A stretch of DNA of 63,442 nt from positions 1 through 63,442 of the forward strand of contig PNKZ01000029.1 in assembly GCA_013822735.1 (NCBI GenBank), in the 5' to 3' direction. The notes beneath the pieces were generated by a model that saw nothing but the letters and a program-made list of their open reading frames with translations, was not told the DNA's origin and did no database searches. This document shows positions 27,555 through 35,270 of the stretch, in pieces (position 1 is the first letter of the stretch; each line of letters starts with the position of its first letter). This stretch comes from Pirellula sp. Lineage in GTDB: Bacteria; Planctomycetota; Planctomycetia; Pirellulales; PNKZ01. The position numbers and the translations under genes are program-made.

Positions 27555-28877
27555 CTATTGTGGACGATTGCCAGGAGCGGGCAGTTGCGTCGTCGCGCCG
27601 GCGGGCTGAGCCGCGGGCGTCGGCGCCCCGCGCGATGCCGCGACAATGCGAATCGGCTGCTCCGGACGCAAGCGCTCGTTCCCTTCGATCACGAGCTCCA
27701 TGCCGGGCTCTAACGGGCCCGACGCTTCAAAGTATTCGTCGAACGCGCTGCCGAGCGTCACCGGAATGAGCTTGGCCTTGGCCGTCTCGGCGCCGGCCGC
27801 ATCGCGCACGGCGGCGTAGACGATCGGCACCGGGCCTCCCATGACGACCGCGTCTTGCGGGATCAACAGCACGCTCTCGCGCCGCTCGACCGGCAACCAG
27901 ACGCGGGCAAACATGCCCGACTTCACGAGCGGGTGGTTCGAGGAATCAAACTTATTCTTCAGCCGAATCTTCACCGGAAAATTGCGCGAGCGCGGGTCGC
28001 CTCGCGGCACGACCGCCGACACTTGGCCGACGAACAATTGCCCCGGCAGCGCCGGAATTTCGATCCGCGCGTTGCTGCCGAGCTTCACGAAGTCGAGATA
28101 GTTTTCTAAGACCTGAGCTTCGACTTCGAGTTCGGTGAGTTCCTCGACTTCGGCGACCAACTCGCCCGACTTGATCCATTGCCCGACTTCGGTGTGTTCG
28201 GCGACCACGTAACCTTCAAACGGCGTGGTGATCGTATGCTTCATGAGGAGGTCTTTGAGGCGGTTCACCTCTTCGACCGCCATGAGCTCCCGGGCCTGGG
28301 CTTGCGCGATTTTTTCTACGCGCGGGCCGGCGAGCACGAGATCGTGCGCCGCCTTGGCGGCTTCGTACATTTGAGCCGCGGCCAAGGCCTTCGACATGTC
28401 GTCTTGCAACTGGTCTTCGCTGACCGCATTGCGTTCGAAAAGAGCTTTGGTCCGTTGCAGCTTGAGTTGCACGTAGTCGTAGGCGGCTTGCGCGGCGGCC
28501 ATTTTCGCATTGGCTTCGCGCTTCTCTTCGGGCCGAGCTCCGTTTTGCAATTCTTGCAGTTCCGAGGTCTTCAGTTTCAGGTCGGCCTCGGCGGCGGCGA
28601 TCTGGATTTCGAGTTGCTTGGTGAGCAGCTGCGCCAACGGCTGCTTGGCCGTGACGTAGTCGCCTGCGTTCACTTTGAACTCGACGACGCGACCATCCAC
28701 GGCGCTGCCGATCACGGAGCGGCGAATCGGGTGGACGTGCCCGACGAACGATTGGCCGGCTTCCACATTTTGCCGCACGACGACGGGAGAAACGGAAACG
28801 ATCGCCGGTCCGCCTTGGGCGAAAACGGCGTTCGCCGTCGTGGCGACGAGACAGATCGCGATCAGTGCGATACGCAT
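27555..28877 (-). CDS. RND efflux pump periplasmic adaptor (membrane fusion protein)
   Basis: A 440-residue exported adaptor. The signal peptide is about residues 1-21. A lipoyl-type half-motif (VDGRVVEFKVNAGDYVTAKQ, about 63-82) is followed by a long coiled-coil hairpin (about 85-205, Lys/Glu/Ala-rich), the second lipoyl half (ITTPFEGYVVAEHTEVGQW), a beta-barrel (GSNARIEIPALPGQLFVGQV) and a membrane-proximal domain. A Pro/Ala/Thr-rich end follows. It lies 45 bp upstream of the RND permease and is surely co-transcribed with it. The start at 28877 fits the signal peptide. Confidence 0.92.
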   Translation of the reverse strand: MRIALIAICLVATTANAVFAQGGPAIVSVSPVVVRQNVEAGQSFVGHVHPIRRSVIGSAVDGRVVEFKVNAGDYVTAKQPLAQLLTKQLEIQIAAAEADLKLKTSELQELQNGARPEEKREANAKMAAAQAAYDYVQLKLQRTKALFERNAVSEDQLQDDMSKALAAAQMYEAAKAAHDLVLAGPRVEKIAQAQARELMAVEEVNRLKDLLMKHTITTPFEGYVVAEHTEVGQWIKSGELVAEVEELTELEVEAQVLENYLDFVKLGSNARIEIPALPGQLFVGQVSAVVPRGDPRSRNFPVKIRLKNKFDSSNHPLVKSGMFARVWLPVERRESVLLIPQDAVVMGGPVPIVYAAVRDAAGAETAKAKLIPVTLGSAFDEYFEASGPLEPGMELVIEGNERLRPEQPIRIVAASRGAPTPAAQPAGATTQLPAPGNRPQ

Positions 28878-29161
28878 AGAGGCACGCGAGGCGAGTCAGG
28901 GGGTGCGTGAGTGCTGAGGGGCGAGTCACTCAGTATAGGCAGCGGTCCGTGGCGACAACAACCGCACGAACATGCGAAAGGCGTTAAACCGCAATGGCTT
29001 GCGCTCCCCTCAAGTGTAGGGACGTCAGCTTGTCGCGGCAGGTTCGCGATATCCCTTCCGAGTTATCGAAGTCTCCAGTCCCGCCAAGAGTTGGATGTTT
29101 AAACGCGGCATGTTTACATTGACGCGTAGAAACAGGCCCTTTGCCTCTGGGAGATGTCGTC

Positions 29162-29851
29162 ATGCGCATTATCCTATTCACATTCACGTCGACTTTGGCC
29201 GTATGTTCTTCCACCCTGCTGGGCGGGGCGGAGCCGAAGAAGCCTGAGACGCGCGAACTGAAAGACCTTCCGGTAGTCGTTACGGTAAAGCAACGCACCA
29301 GTGAGGTCGTGCCGGGATCGGAAGGCAAGCTGCAGGTCACCATCGACGACATCACCCGCGGCCAGGTGATCGTCTCGCTCTCGCATCGGAAGCACGGCTT
29401 ATCGATAGGGCCGACTTCGCTGAGGCCGGACGATACGAAGCTCTTCAAGCTCGGTTCGGAAAGCTACCAGCTGCGACTGAAGTCACTGAACAATGCGCTC
29501 CTCGGCGATGATTTCGCGGAATTGGAATTCGCGCCGCCGCCGGACGCGAGCCGGGAAAAGCGTCGTATTGAAACGTTGATTGCGAGAATCGAGCGGATGA
29601 ACGATGCGGCGTTCATTCGACAACGTCGGGAGATTACGCCGAAGGAGGAGGCGGAATTTTTGCGCGCCCTATGGAAAGAAGCGGGTGACGAGGCGGCTAC
29701 CGCGGAGAGATTCGTCGAGTTTATCGACGTGACCGCGAAGCTGGCGGGAGATCCGTATCTCGTCCGACTGTCGGACAAGACCGTGGTGCCCGCAGGAGGC
29801 TATCTACGCGAACAGTTGCGGGAGACGCCGCGGAAGAAGAAGGCCGAGTAA
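29162..29851 (+). CDS. Exported protein with a DUF5329-like C-terminal half
   Basis: A 229-residue exported protein (signal peptide about 1-23). The ATG at 29162 follows GGGAGATGTCGTC. The N-terminal half is a small beta domain (VVVTVKQRTSEV, ESYQLRLKSLNNALLGDDFAELEF). The C-terminal half (about 125-225) has REKRRIETLIARIERMNDAAFIR, EEAEFLRALWKEAGD, RFVEFIDVTA, DPYLVRLSDKTVVPAGGYLR and QLRE. This matches my memory of DUF5329, a family of small periplasmic proteins without known function. It is convergent with the next gene, 37 bp apart. Confidence 0.68.
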   Translation: MRIILFTFTSTLAVCSSTLLGGAEPKKPETRELKDLPVVVTVKQRTSEVVPGSEGKLQVTIDDITRGQVIVSLSHRKHGLSIGPTSLRPDDTKLFKLGSESYQLRLKSLNNALLGDDFAELEFAPPPDASREKRRIETLIARIERMNDAAFIRQRREITPKEEAEFLRALWKEAGDEAATAERFVEFIDVTAKLAGDPYLVRLSDKTVVPAGGYLREQLRETPRKKKAE

Positions 29852-29888
29852 CTTCGCAACGGATCACTGCGATGTCGATGTCCTGCGA

Positions 29889-30179
29889 TCAGGCGAAGAC
29901 GGGATGATTTGCGCGCGAGCTTGCGTGTACGCCCATTACGGCATCGCAACACGCGAAACAGACCAAGCCGGCTTCTTGGCCGTCGTGCGTGCCGCGGTGT
30001 TCATGATCGCGGACGCATTCATCGAACGCAAAACGTTGCCGGAGCGCCGGCAGATCTAAGTAGCAAGCGAAGTAGACCCACTCTCGGCAATTGCTCGACC
30101 ACGGTTGGCCGCGATAGGTTTCGCGAATCCCGGCCGCGAGCAGTGCCCGTTCGAGTTCGACGAGATGTTCGCAGAGCAT
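29889..30179 (-). CDS. Small conserved cysteine-containing hypothetical protein
   Basis: A 96-residue soluble protein. It contains LERALLAAGIRETYRGQPWS, CREWVYFACYLDL, VRDHEHRGTHDGQEAGLVC and CCDAVMG, a His/Cys pattern (DHEHRGTHDGxExGLxCxxCxDxxMG) that I recall as conserved in several bacterial phyla. The C-x2-C plus the DHEH segment suggest a small metal site. Function unknown. GCAGGAG before the ATG supports the start. Confidence 0.75.
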   Translation of the reverse strand: MLCEHLVELERALLAAGIRETYRGQPWSSNCREWVYFACYLDLPALRQRFAFDECVRDHEHRGTHDGQEAGLVCFACCDAVMGVHASSRANHPVFA

Positions 30180-30291
30180 GATGCGGCGACTCCTGCAACA
30201 TGCGTTCGCGGCAAAACGAATTCAACTTACGGACAGGTCGGCCTTACGGCTCTCGACGAAGCGCCCCGGAGATCGTTTCGATGAGCAAGCG

Positions 30292-30326
30292 AAAAAAGCC
30301 GGCCCGGGATTTTACTCCCGGGCCGG
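30292..30326 (-). terminator. Intrinsic terminator of the cysteine-rich protein gene
   Basis: On the minus strand TCCGGCCCGGGA and TCCCGGGCCGGC pair around a TAAAA-type loop and are followed by six T. It lies about 45 bp after the stop codon of the cysteine-rich gene. Confidence 0.85.
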
Positions 30327-30371
30327 ACTTATATTCAGCAGCACTCAGCTTTCGCTCGGCTTCCGCTTAGA

Positions 30372-31592
30372 TTAATAAGCGTGGGCAATCGAGCGGCCGC
30401 TGCGGATCGTGGCCGAAGGATCGACCATCGGAGGAGGAGGCATCGGGCCCTTTTCCTTCTTCGGAGCAACCTTCGGGGCGACCGGAGCTTCCATTCCGCA
30501 AGTCGGAGCAGCGGCACAGGCCGGTTCGGCACAAGCCGGAGCGGCACAGGCAGGAGCAGCACAAGCAGGAGCGGCACAGGTCGGGGCGGCACAGGTCGGG
30601 GCAGCGTTACCGCAAGCCGGTTCGGCACAAGCCGGAGCCGAGCAAGCAGGAGCGGCACAGGCCGGGGCAGCGTTTCCGCAAGCCGGATCAGCACAAGCCG
30701 TGCAGCCGTTGCCCGCGTTGCCGCAGGTGGCTTCGCAGCAGCTGCTCTTGCAGCAAGAGCTACGGCACTTGAACAGGTTGCCTAGCAGACCGCCGCAACC
30801 CTTCTTGCAGCACGAGCTGCCGCAAGGATCGCAGCAGCCGTTGCCGGCTCCGCACGAAGGACCGGCAGCACCGCAAGCCGGATCAGCACAAGCCGAGCAG
30901 CCGTTACCGGCGTTGCCGCAGGTGGCTTCGCAGCAAGCAGCCTTGTCGCAACCGCTATCGCAGCAGCTCTTCTTGCAGCAGCCGCCGAGAAGGCGATCGA
31001 GGATGCCGAGACGCTTGCAGCACGAGCTGCCGCAAGGATCGCAGCAGCCGTTGCCGGCTCCGCACGAAGGACCAGCCGAACCGCAAGCCGGATCACAAGC
31101 AGCTTGACCGCAGCCCGGGCCCGCGTTGCCGCAGGACGGACCGGCAGCGCCGCAAGCCGGATCAGCACAAGCGGCCTTACCGCAAGCCGGATCAGCACAA
31201 GCCGTGCAGCCGTTGCCCGCGTTGCCGCAGGTGGCTTCGCAGCAGGCGGCCTGATCGCAGCAGCCGGTGTCGCAACCGCTGTTGCAGCAATTGCCGCGGT
31301 TCAACAGGCCGCGAAGGCCCGAGAACAGACCGCAGCCGGACTTGCAGCCGCTACCACACGGGTCGCAGCAGCCGTCGCCGGCCGAACCACAGCCCGGATC
31401 GCAGCAGCCGTTACCGGCGGTGCCGCAAGCGGGATCATGACAAGCCTTGCCCGCGTCACAGCAGGACGGTTCGCAGCAAGAAGGGCTGCAGCATCCGCCA
31501 CCCACCATGCGATCGAGCAAGCCGGCTCCGAAGCTTTGGCTACAGAGCCCGGCGCTTAAGACCAGCGCCCCAAGAAACTTAGAGAATTTCAT
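30372..31592 (-). CDS. Exported cysteine-rich repeat protein
   Basis: A 406-residue exported protein with an extreme cysteine content. The ATG at 31592, preceded by AAAGGAG, opens a signal peptide (MKFSKFLGALVLSAGLCSQ). The mature protein has four modules that each begin with a short hydrophobic turn (GLLDRMVGGGCC, GLRGLLNRGNCC, GILDRLLGGCCKK, GGLLGNLFKCRSSCC), followed by CC/CxxC clusters. CCEATCGNAGNGC and CADPACG recur three or more times. The last 110 residues are a CAAPAC/CAEPAC pentapeptide array ending in a Pro/Lys tail. Such a protein is likely cross-linked by disulfides in the envelope, as in planctomycete cell-wall proteins; this role is inferred. Confidence 0.8.
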   Translation of the reverse strand: MKFSKFLGALVLSAGLCSQSFGAGLLDRMVGGGCCSPSCCEPSCCDAGKACHDPACGTAGNGCCDPGCGSAGDGCCDPCGSGCKSGCGLFSGLRGLLNRGNCCNSGCDTGCCDQAACCEATCGNAGNGCTACADPACGKAACADPACGAAGPSCGNAGPGCGQAACDPACGSAGPSCGAGNGCCDPCGSSCCKRLGILDRLLGGCCKKSCCDSGCDKAACCEATCGNAGNGCSACADPACGAAGPSCGAGNGCCDPCGSSCCKKGCGGLLGNLFKCRSSCCKSSCCEATCGNAGNGCTACADPACGNAAPACAAPACSAPACAEPACGNAAPTCAAPTCAAPACAAPACAAPACAEPACAAAPTCGMEAPVAPKVAPKKEKGPMPPPPMVDPSATIRSGRSIAHAY

Positions 31593-32169
31593 CGAGCAAC
31601 GTCTCCTTTGCATGGAACTGGGGCAGCGCGCCGCTGCGCCTAACTCCCGCGGAGAACGCACCTCTTGTGCTGCTGAAGCGAAGTCGATTCCACAATTCGC
31701 ACAGGCTTCATGCCTGGCGTTTCGTGAGGCCGTCTTCAGAGGGTCGTTCCGTCGGTTTGTTTGGCGAAGCTGCGTGGGTCGGAACCCGCAGTTCACAAGT
31801 TATGAACACCAGTGCCGTCGAGCCCTTCCGTGGCTCGAGGATCCAGGTACGGCAACTAATGTCGCAACGGGCCGGTTTGGCTCCGTTTGCATCTAATGGA
31901 CCACGAAGCTCATCGGCCTGACGAAGAATCCGCCTTGAACGCCGGAAGTAATTTTCCCCAAATGGTTTACGTTGCCTTAGGCGCAAACTTTGACCGTCGC
32001 GCAAGATGCGTCGACTTTGCGGGCGCAGCGTTACCAAATGCGTGCATCTCCGCCCGTTTCGGGGCCTTAAAGCTTCTGGTATCCTCCTAGTTTTCCAAGC
32101 GTCGGCCTCCCGTCTGCCTACCCCCTTGGAAAGGCAGACGTAGACCGCACTCCCTCGAAAGTTGCATCG
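31593..32169. other. Divergent intergenic region (577 bp)
   Basis: It separates the cysteine-rich gene (minus) from the VOC gene (plus). It must hold both promoters, and the cysteine-rich gene may have a leader of several hundred bases. It contains a short hairpin before the VOC gene (32111-32140). GC is somewhat lower than in the neighbours. No coding frame is supported. Confidence 0.5.
32111..32140 (+). repeat. Inverted repeat in the VOC gene leader
   Basis: CGTCTGCCT (32111-32119) and AGGCAGACG (32132-32140) form a perfect 9-bp stem with a 12-base loop, 30 bp before the VOC start codon. It could be an operator or an mRNA hairpin; it has no T-run for termination. Confidence 0.45.
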
Positions 32170-32619
32170 ATGTCCATTCGCTATGCGCACACGAATCTCA
32201 TTGCGGATGACTGGCGAGCTTTGGCGGACTTTTACGTCGAGGTCTTCGATTGCGTGCCGGTGAGCTCCGAGCGCAACCATCGCGGGCCGCTTTTCGAAGA
32301 CCTCACCGGAATGACGGGATCCGGCGTTCAGGGACGCCATCTGCGCTTACCGGGCCACGGCGACAACGGCCCGACGCTGGAAGTGTTTACGTACGCGAAG
32401 AATGCGCCCCATCCGCCGACAGAGCTCCATCGGCCCGGCTTTCAGCACTTGGCGTTCGAAGTCGACGACGTAGACCAAAAGCGGGCGGAAATCTTGGCAC
32501 GGGGCGGGCGCGACGTGGGAAAGCTGGTAACGCTCGATATTGCCGGGGCAGGCAAATTGACGCTGATTTATATGACCGACCCCGAAGGGAACATTATCGA
32601 ACTCCAAAAGTGGCACTAG
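32170..32619 (+). CDS. VOC (glyoxalase/dioxygenase fold) family protein
   Basis: A 149-residue cytoplasmic protein with the two beta-alpha-beta-beta-beta units of the vicinal oxygen chelate fold. Unit 1 begins SIRYAHTNLIADDWRALADF and unit 2 contains PGFQHLAFEVDDVDQKRAEIL, ending IYMTDPEGNIIELQKW. The usual metal ligands H7, H near residue 84 and the late E of GNIIEL are in place, so a metal-dependent enzyme (lyase, isomerase or dioxygenase) is likely; its substrate is unknown. The length equals a single-domain glyoxalase I type protein. Confidence 0.9.
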   Translation: MSIRYAHTNLIADDWRALADFYVEVFDCVPVSSERNHRGPLFEDLTGMTGSGVQGRHLRLPGHGDNGPTLEVFTYAKNAPHPPTELHRPGFQHLAFEVDDVDQKRAEILARGGRDVGKLVTLDIAGAGKLTLIYMTDPEGNIIELQKWH

Positions 32620-32895
32620 TCTCCCCAGGTGGCGTTGGCGAAATTCACCTCGGCGAGCTGCCTTCGACGGCAACAATCGTCGATAAGCCGGAACTTTTGC
32701 TCGGTTTTTGCCCGGTTTCGCACCGCGGCCATCCTTGCTCGCCGTTTTCGCCCTGCGTATTCTTAGTGTTCCTTCCTCCTGCCTCCCCGGCTTTTGAGCG
32801 AGAACGAATCGTCGCCGAGCCGGGGCTTTCCCGCCGCCTGCCCCCAGTGTTGTCCCGACACGTACTTCTTCCCAATTCGCATTGAGATGCTTTCT

Positions 32896-35166
32896 ATGAA
32901 CGTCGCTCGCACACTTCGCCGTTTCCTGCATTCCTCCGCGGCGCTGGTCGGCTGCGGTTTCGCGGTGCTCGTTGCTTCGAGCGGCGTCGCCGCCGATCCG
33001 ATGGATTGGCCGAGCTGGCGCGGCCCGGAACAAAACGGCATCTCGCGCGAAACCGGCCTGCCGGGCGAATGGGATTTCGAAGGGACGAACCTGCTTTGGA
33101 AGAACACGGAGCTGGCTACACGTTCGACCCCGATTGTGATGAACGGCAAGCTCTATACGCTGGCGCGCAGCTACCCGGAAACGACGAAGGAAGGGGAAAA
33201 GGTCATCTGCGCCGATGCCGCAACCGGCAAGGTGCTTTGGGAGAACAAGTTCAACGTGTTCCTCTCGGACGTGCCCGCCGAGCGCGTGGCGTGGGGCGTG
33301 TGCGCAGGCGATCCGGAAACGGGCCGCGTCTATGCGATGGGGGTCTGCGGTTTATTTCAATGCATCGACGGCGAGACCGGCAAGACGATCTGGAGCCGTT
33401 CGCTCAGCGAACAGTTCGGCTTGCTCAGCACCTACGGCGGACGTACAAACTCGGCCGTCGTGTTTGAGAACCTGGTGCTCATCAGCGCCGTCATGACGAA
33501 CTGGGGCGAACTCGCCGTCCCGGCGCATCGCTTCATCGCCATGGATAAGGCCACGGGTGAAGTCCTCTGGTTCAACGGCACGAGCCTCCGACCGGACGAC
33601 ACCACCTACAGCACGCCGACCATGAGCGTGATCGGCGGTCAAGCGGCGATGGTGTTCGGCTCGGGCGACGGCCGCGTTTGGGCCATGCAACCGCGCACGG
33701 GCAAGCCGCTGTGGAACTACCAGCTTTCGCTCCGCGGCTTGAACGTTTCGCCGCTCGTCGAGAAAGACATCGTCTACATGGGCCAGAGCGAAGAGAACCC
33801 CGACGATAGCAGCATGGGCGCCGTCGCGGCCATCAACGCGAAGGCGGGCGCGGGCGATGTGACGAAGACCGCAGCGCTCTGGCGCAACAAGAAACAAATG
33901 GTCGGAAAGAGCTCGCCGCTCTTGATCGGCGATCGGCTTTACGCCTTCGACGACGGCAACATCCTCTATGTGCTCGACGCGAAGACCGGCGAAGAAATTG
34001 GTAAACCCGTTCGCTTGATCGGCTCGATCATGCGCGCCAGCCCGCTCTATGCCGACGGCAAGATCTACGCTTGCACGACCAGCGCGTGGCACGTCATCGA
34101 GCCGAACGAAAAGGGTGCGAAAGTGACGCATCGCCTGCGTTTTCCCAACGGCGAAGAAATTCACGGCTCGCCGATTGTTTCGCACGGCCGCATCTACCTG
34201 CCGTCGATCGAGGCCATGTATTGCATCGGTTTGAAAGATGCGAAGCCCGCGGCCGGCGAGATCCCCGCGCCGCCGAAGGAAAACGAAGTCACCGACAAGA
34301 CGGCAGCACAGGTGCAAATCGTGCCGGCCGAGGTGCTCATGAAGCCGGGCGAGAAGATCGCCTTCAAGGTTCGCTTGTTCAACGCCGCCGGGCAACTCGT
34401 CGGCGAAGCGAGCGACGCCAAGTTTAGCGTGACGACCGGCGGCGAAATCGACTCCGCGGGCAACTTCACCGCCTCCAGCGAGCCGAAGCATGTCGGCGTG
34501 TACGTCACCGCCGACGTCGGCGGCATTCAAGGCAAGGCCCGCGTTCGCATCGTGCCGCCGCTCCCTTGGACGTTTGACTTCAACGCCACGGCGATCGACA
34601 CGCCGAACCCCGTGACGGGCGTGCTTGAAGGAGAACCGCCGATCACGTGGATCGGCGCCCGTTATCGCCACAAGATTCGCGTGGTCGACGGCGACAACAA
34701 GATGGTGAAAGTGACGACCATCCCCAAGGGAACGCGCAGCCAAAGCTGGATGGGCCCGACCGATCTGCACGACTACACCGTGCAAGCTGAAGTACGCGGA
34801 GCAGGCGGACCTGGTCGCATGCCGGATGCCGGCGTGATTGCTCAACGCTACACGCTCGACCTGATGGGCAACGCCCAACAATTGCAAATTCGTTCTTGGA
34901 CGGCTCAGTTGCAAAACCGCTTCGCCGTGAACGTTCCGTTCGCTTGGGAACCGGGCGTCACTTATGTTCTGAAGTTCCGCGCCGAGACCGACGGCGAAAA
35001 GGCCCACCTCAAAGGCAAAGCTTGGAAGAAGGGGGATGCGGAGCCCGCTGAGTGGACGATTACCGGCACCGACGAAGCAGGCAACTTAAGCGGCAGCCCC
35101 GGCTTGTTCGGCAACGCATCCGTCGCCGAAGTGACTTACGACAACATCACCGTGACGCCCAACTAG
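32896..35166 (+). CDS. Secreted PQQ-like beta-propeller protein
   Basis: A 756-residue exported protein. The start at 32896 (alternative 32887) gives a signal peptide of about 31 residues ending GVAAD. It opens with the DWPSWRGPEQNGISRETGLP motif that marks planctomycete PQQ-like proteins. Repeated blades follow, each of the type AATGKVLWENKF, GETGKTIWSRSL, KATGEVLWFNG, RTGKPLWNYQL and AKTGEEIGKPV, up to about residue 440. After a linker comes an Ig-like segment (PAEVLMKPGEKIAFKVRLF) and a C-terminal beta-sandwich resembling a carbohydrate-binding module. A second propeller gene follows 104 bp later, probably in one transcript. Enzyme activity is not evident. Confidence 0.87.
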   Translation: MNVARTLRRFLHSSAALVGCGFAVLVASSGVAADPMDWPSWRGPEQNGISRETGLPGEWDFEGTNLLWKNTELATRSTPIVMNGKLYTLARSYPETTKEGEKVICADAATGKVLWENKFNVFLSDVPAERVAWGVCAGDPETGRVYAMGVCGLFQCIDGETGKTIWSRSLSEQFGLLSTYGGRTNSAVVFENLVLISAVMTNWGELAVPAHRFIAMDKATGEVLWFNGTSLRPDDTTYSTPTMSVIGGQAAMVFGSGDGRVWAMQPRTGKPLWNYQLSLRGLNVSPLVEKDIVYMGQSEENPDDSSMGAVAAINAKAGAGDVTKTAALWRNKKQMVGKSSPLLIGDRLYAFDDGNILYVLDAKTGEEIGKPVRLIGSIMRASPLYADGKIYACTTSAWHVIEPNEKGAKVTHRLRFPNGEEIHGSPIVSHGRIYLPSIEAMYCIGLKDAKPAAGEIPAPPKENEVTDKTAAQVQIVPAEVLMKPGEKIAFKVRLFNAAGQLVGEASDAKFSVTTGGEIDSAGNFTASSEPKHVGVYVTADVGGIQGKARVRIVPPLPWTFDFNATAIDTPNPVTGVLEGEPPITWIGARYRHKIRVVDGDNKMVKVTTIPKGTRSQSWMGPTDLHDYTVQAEVRGAGGPGRMPDAGVIAQRYTLDLMGNAQQLQIRSWTAQLQNRFAVNVPFAWEPGVTYVLKFRAETDGEKAHLKGKAWKKGDAEPAEWTITGTDEAGNLSGSPGLFGNASVAEVTYDNITVTPN

Positions 35167-35270
35167 AACAGATCGCCGGAAGTTCTCGGAGCGAGGGCCG
35201 CCGCAAGGTGACTCGCCTCCACGACTTTCTCACAACCGAATACTCAGGCACGACCCGAAGGATTTTCGAA

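Noticed and set aside
30409-31107. Plus-strand frame of 232 codons opposite the cysteine-rich gene
   Set aside because: It mirrors the repeats of the minus-strand gene (Ala/Gln-rich) and has no signal peptide or start signal. The minus frame has a signal peptide, ribosome site and terminator.
31708-32340. Minus-strand frame of 210 codons between the cysteine-rich and VOC genes
   Set aside because: It overlaps the start of the VOC gene and lacks a ribosome site and protein-like composition.
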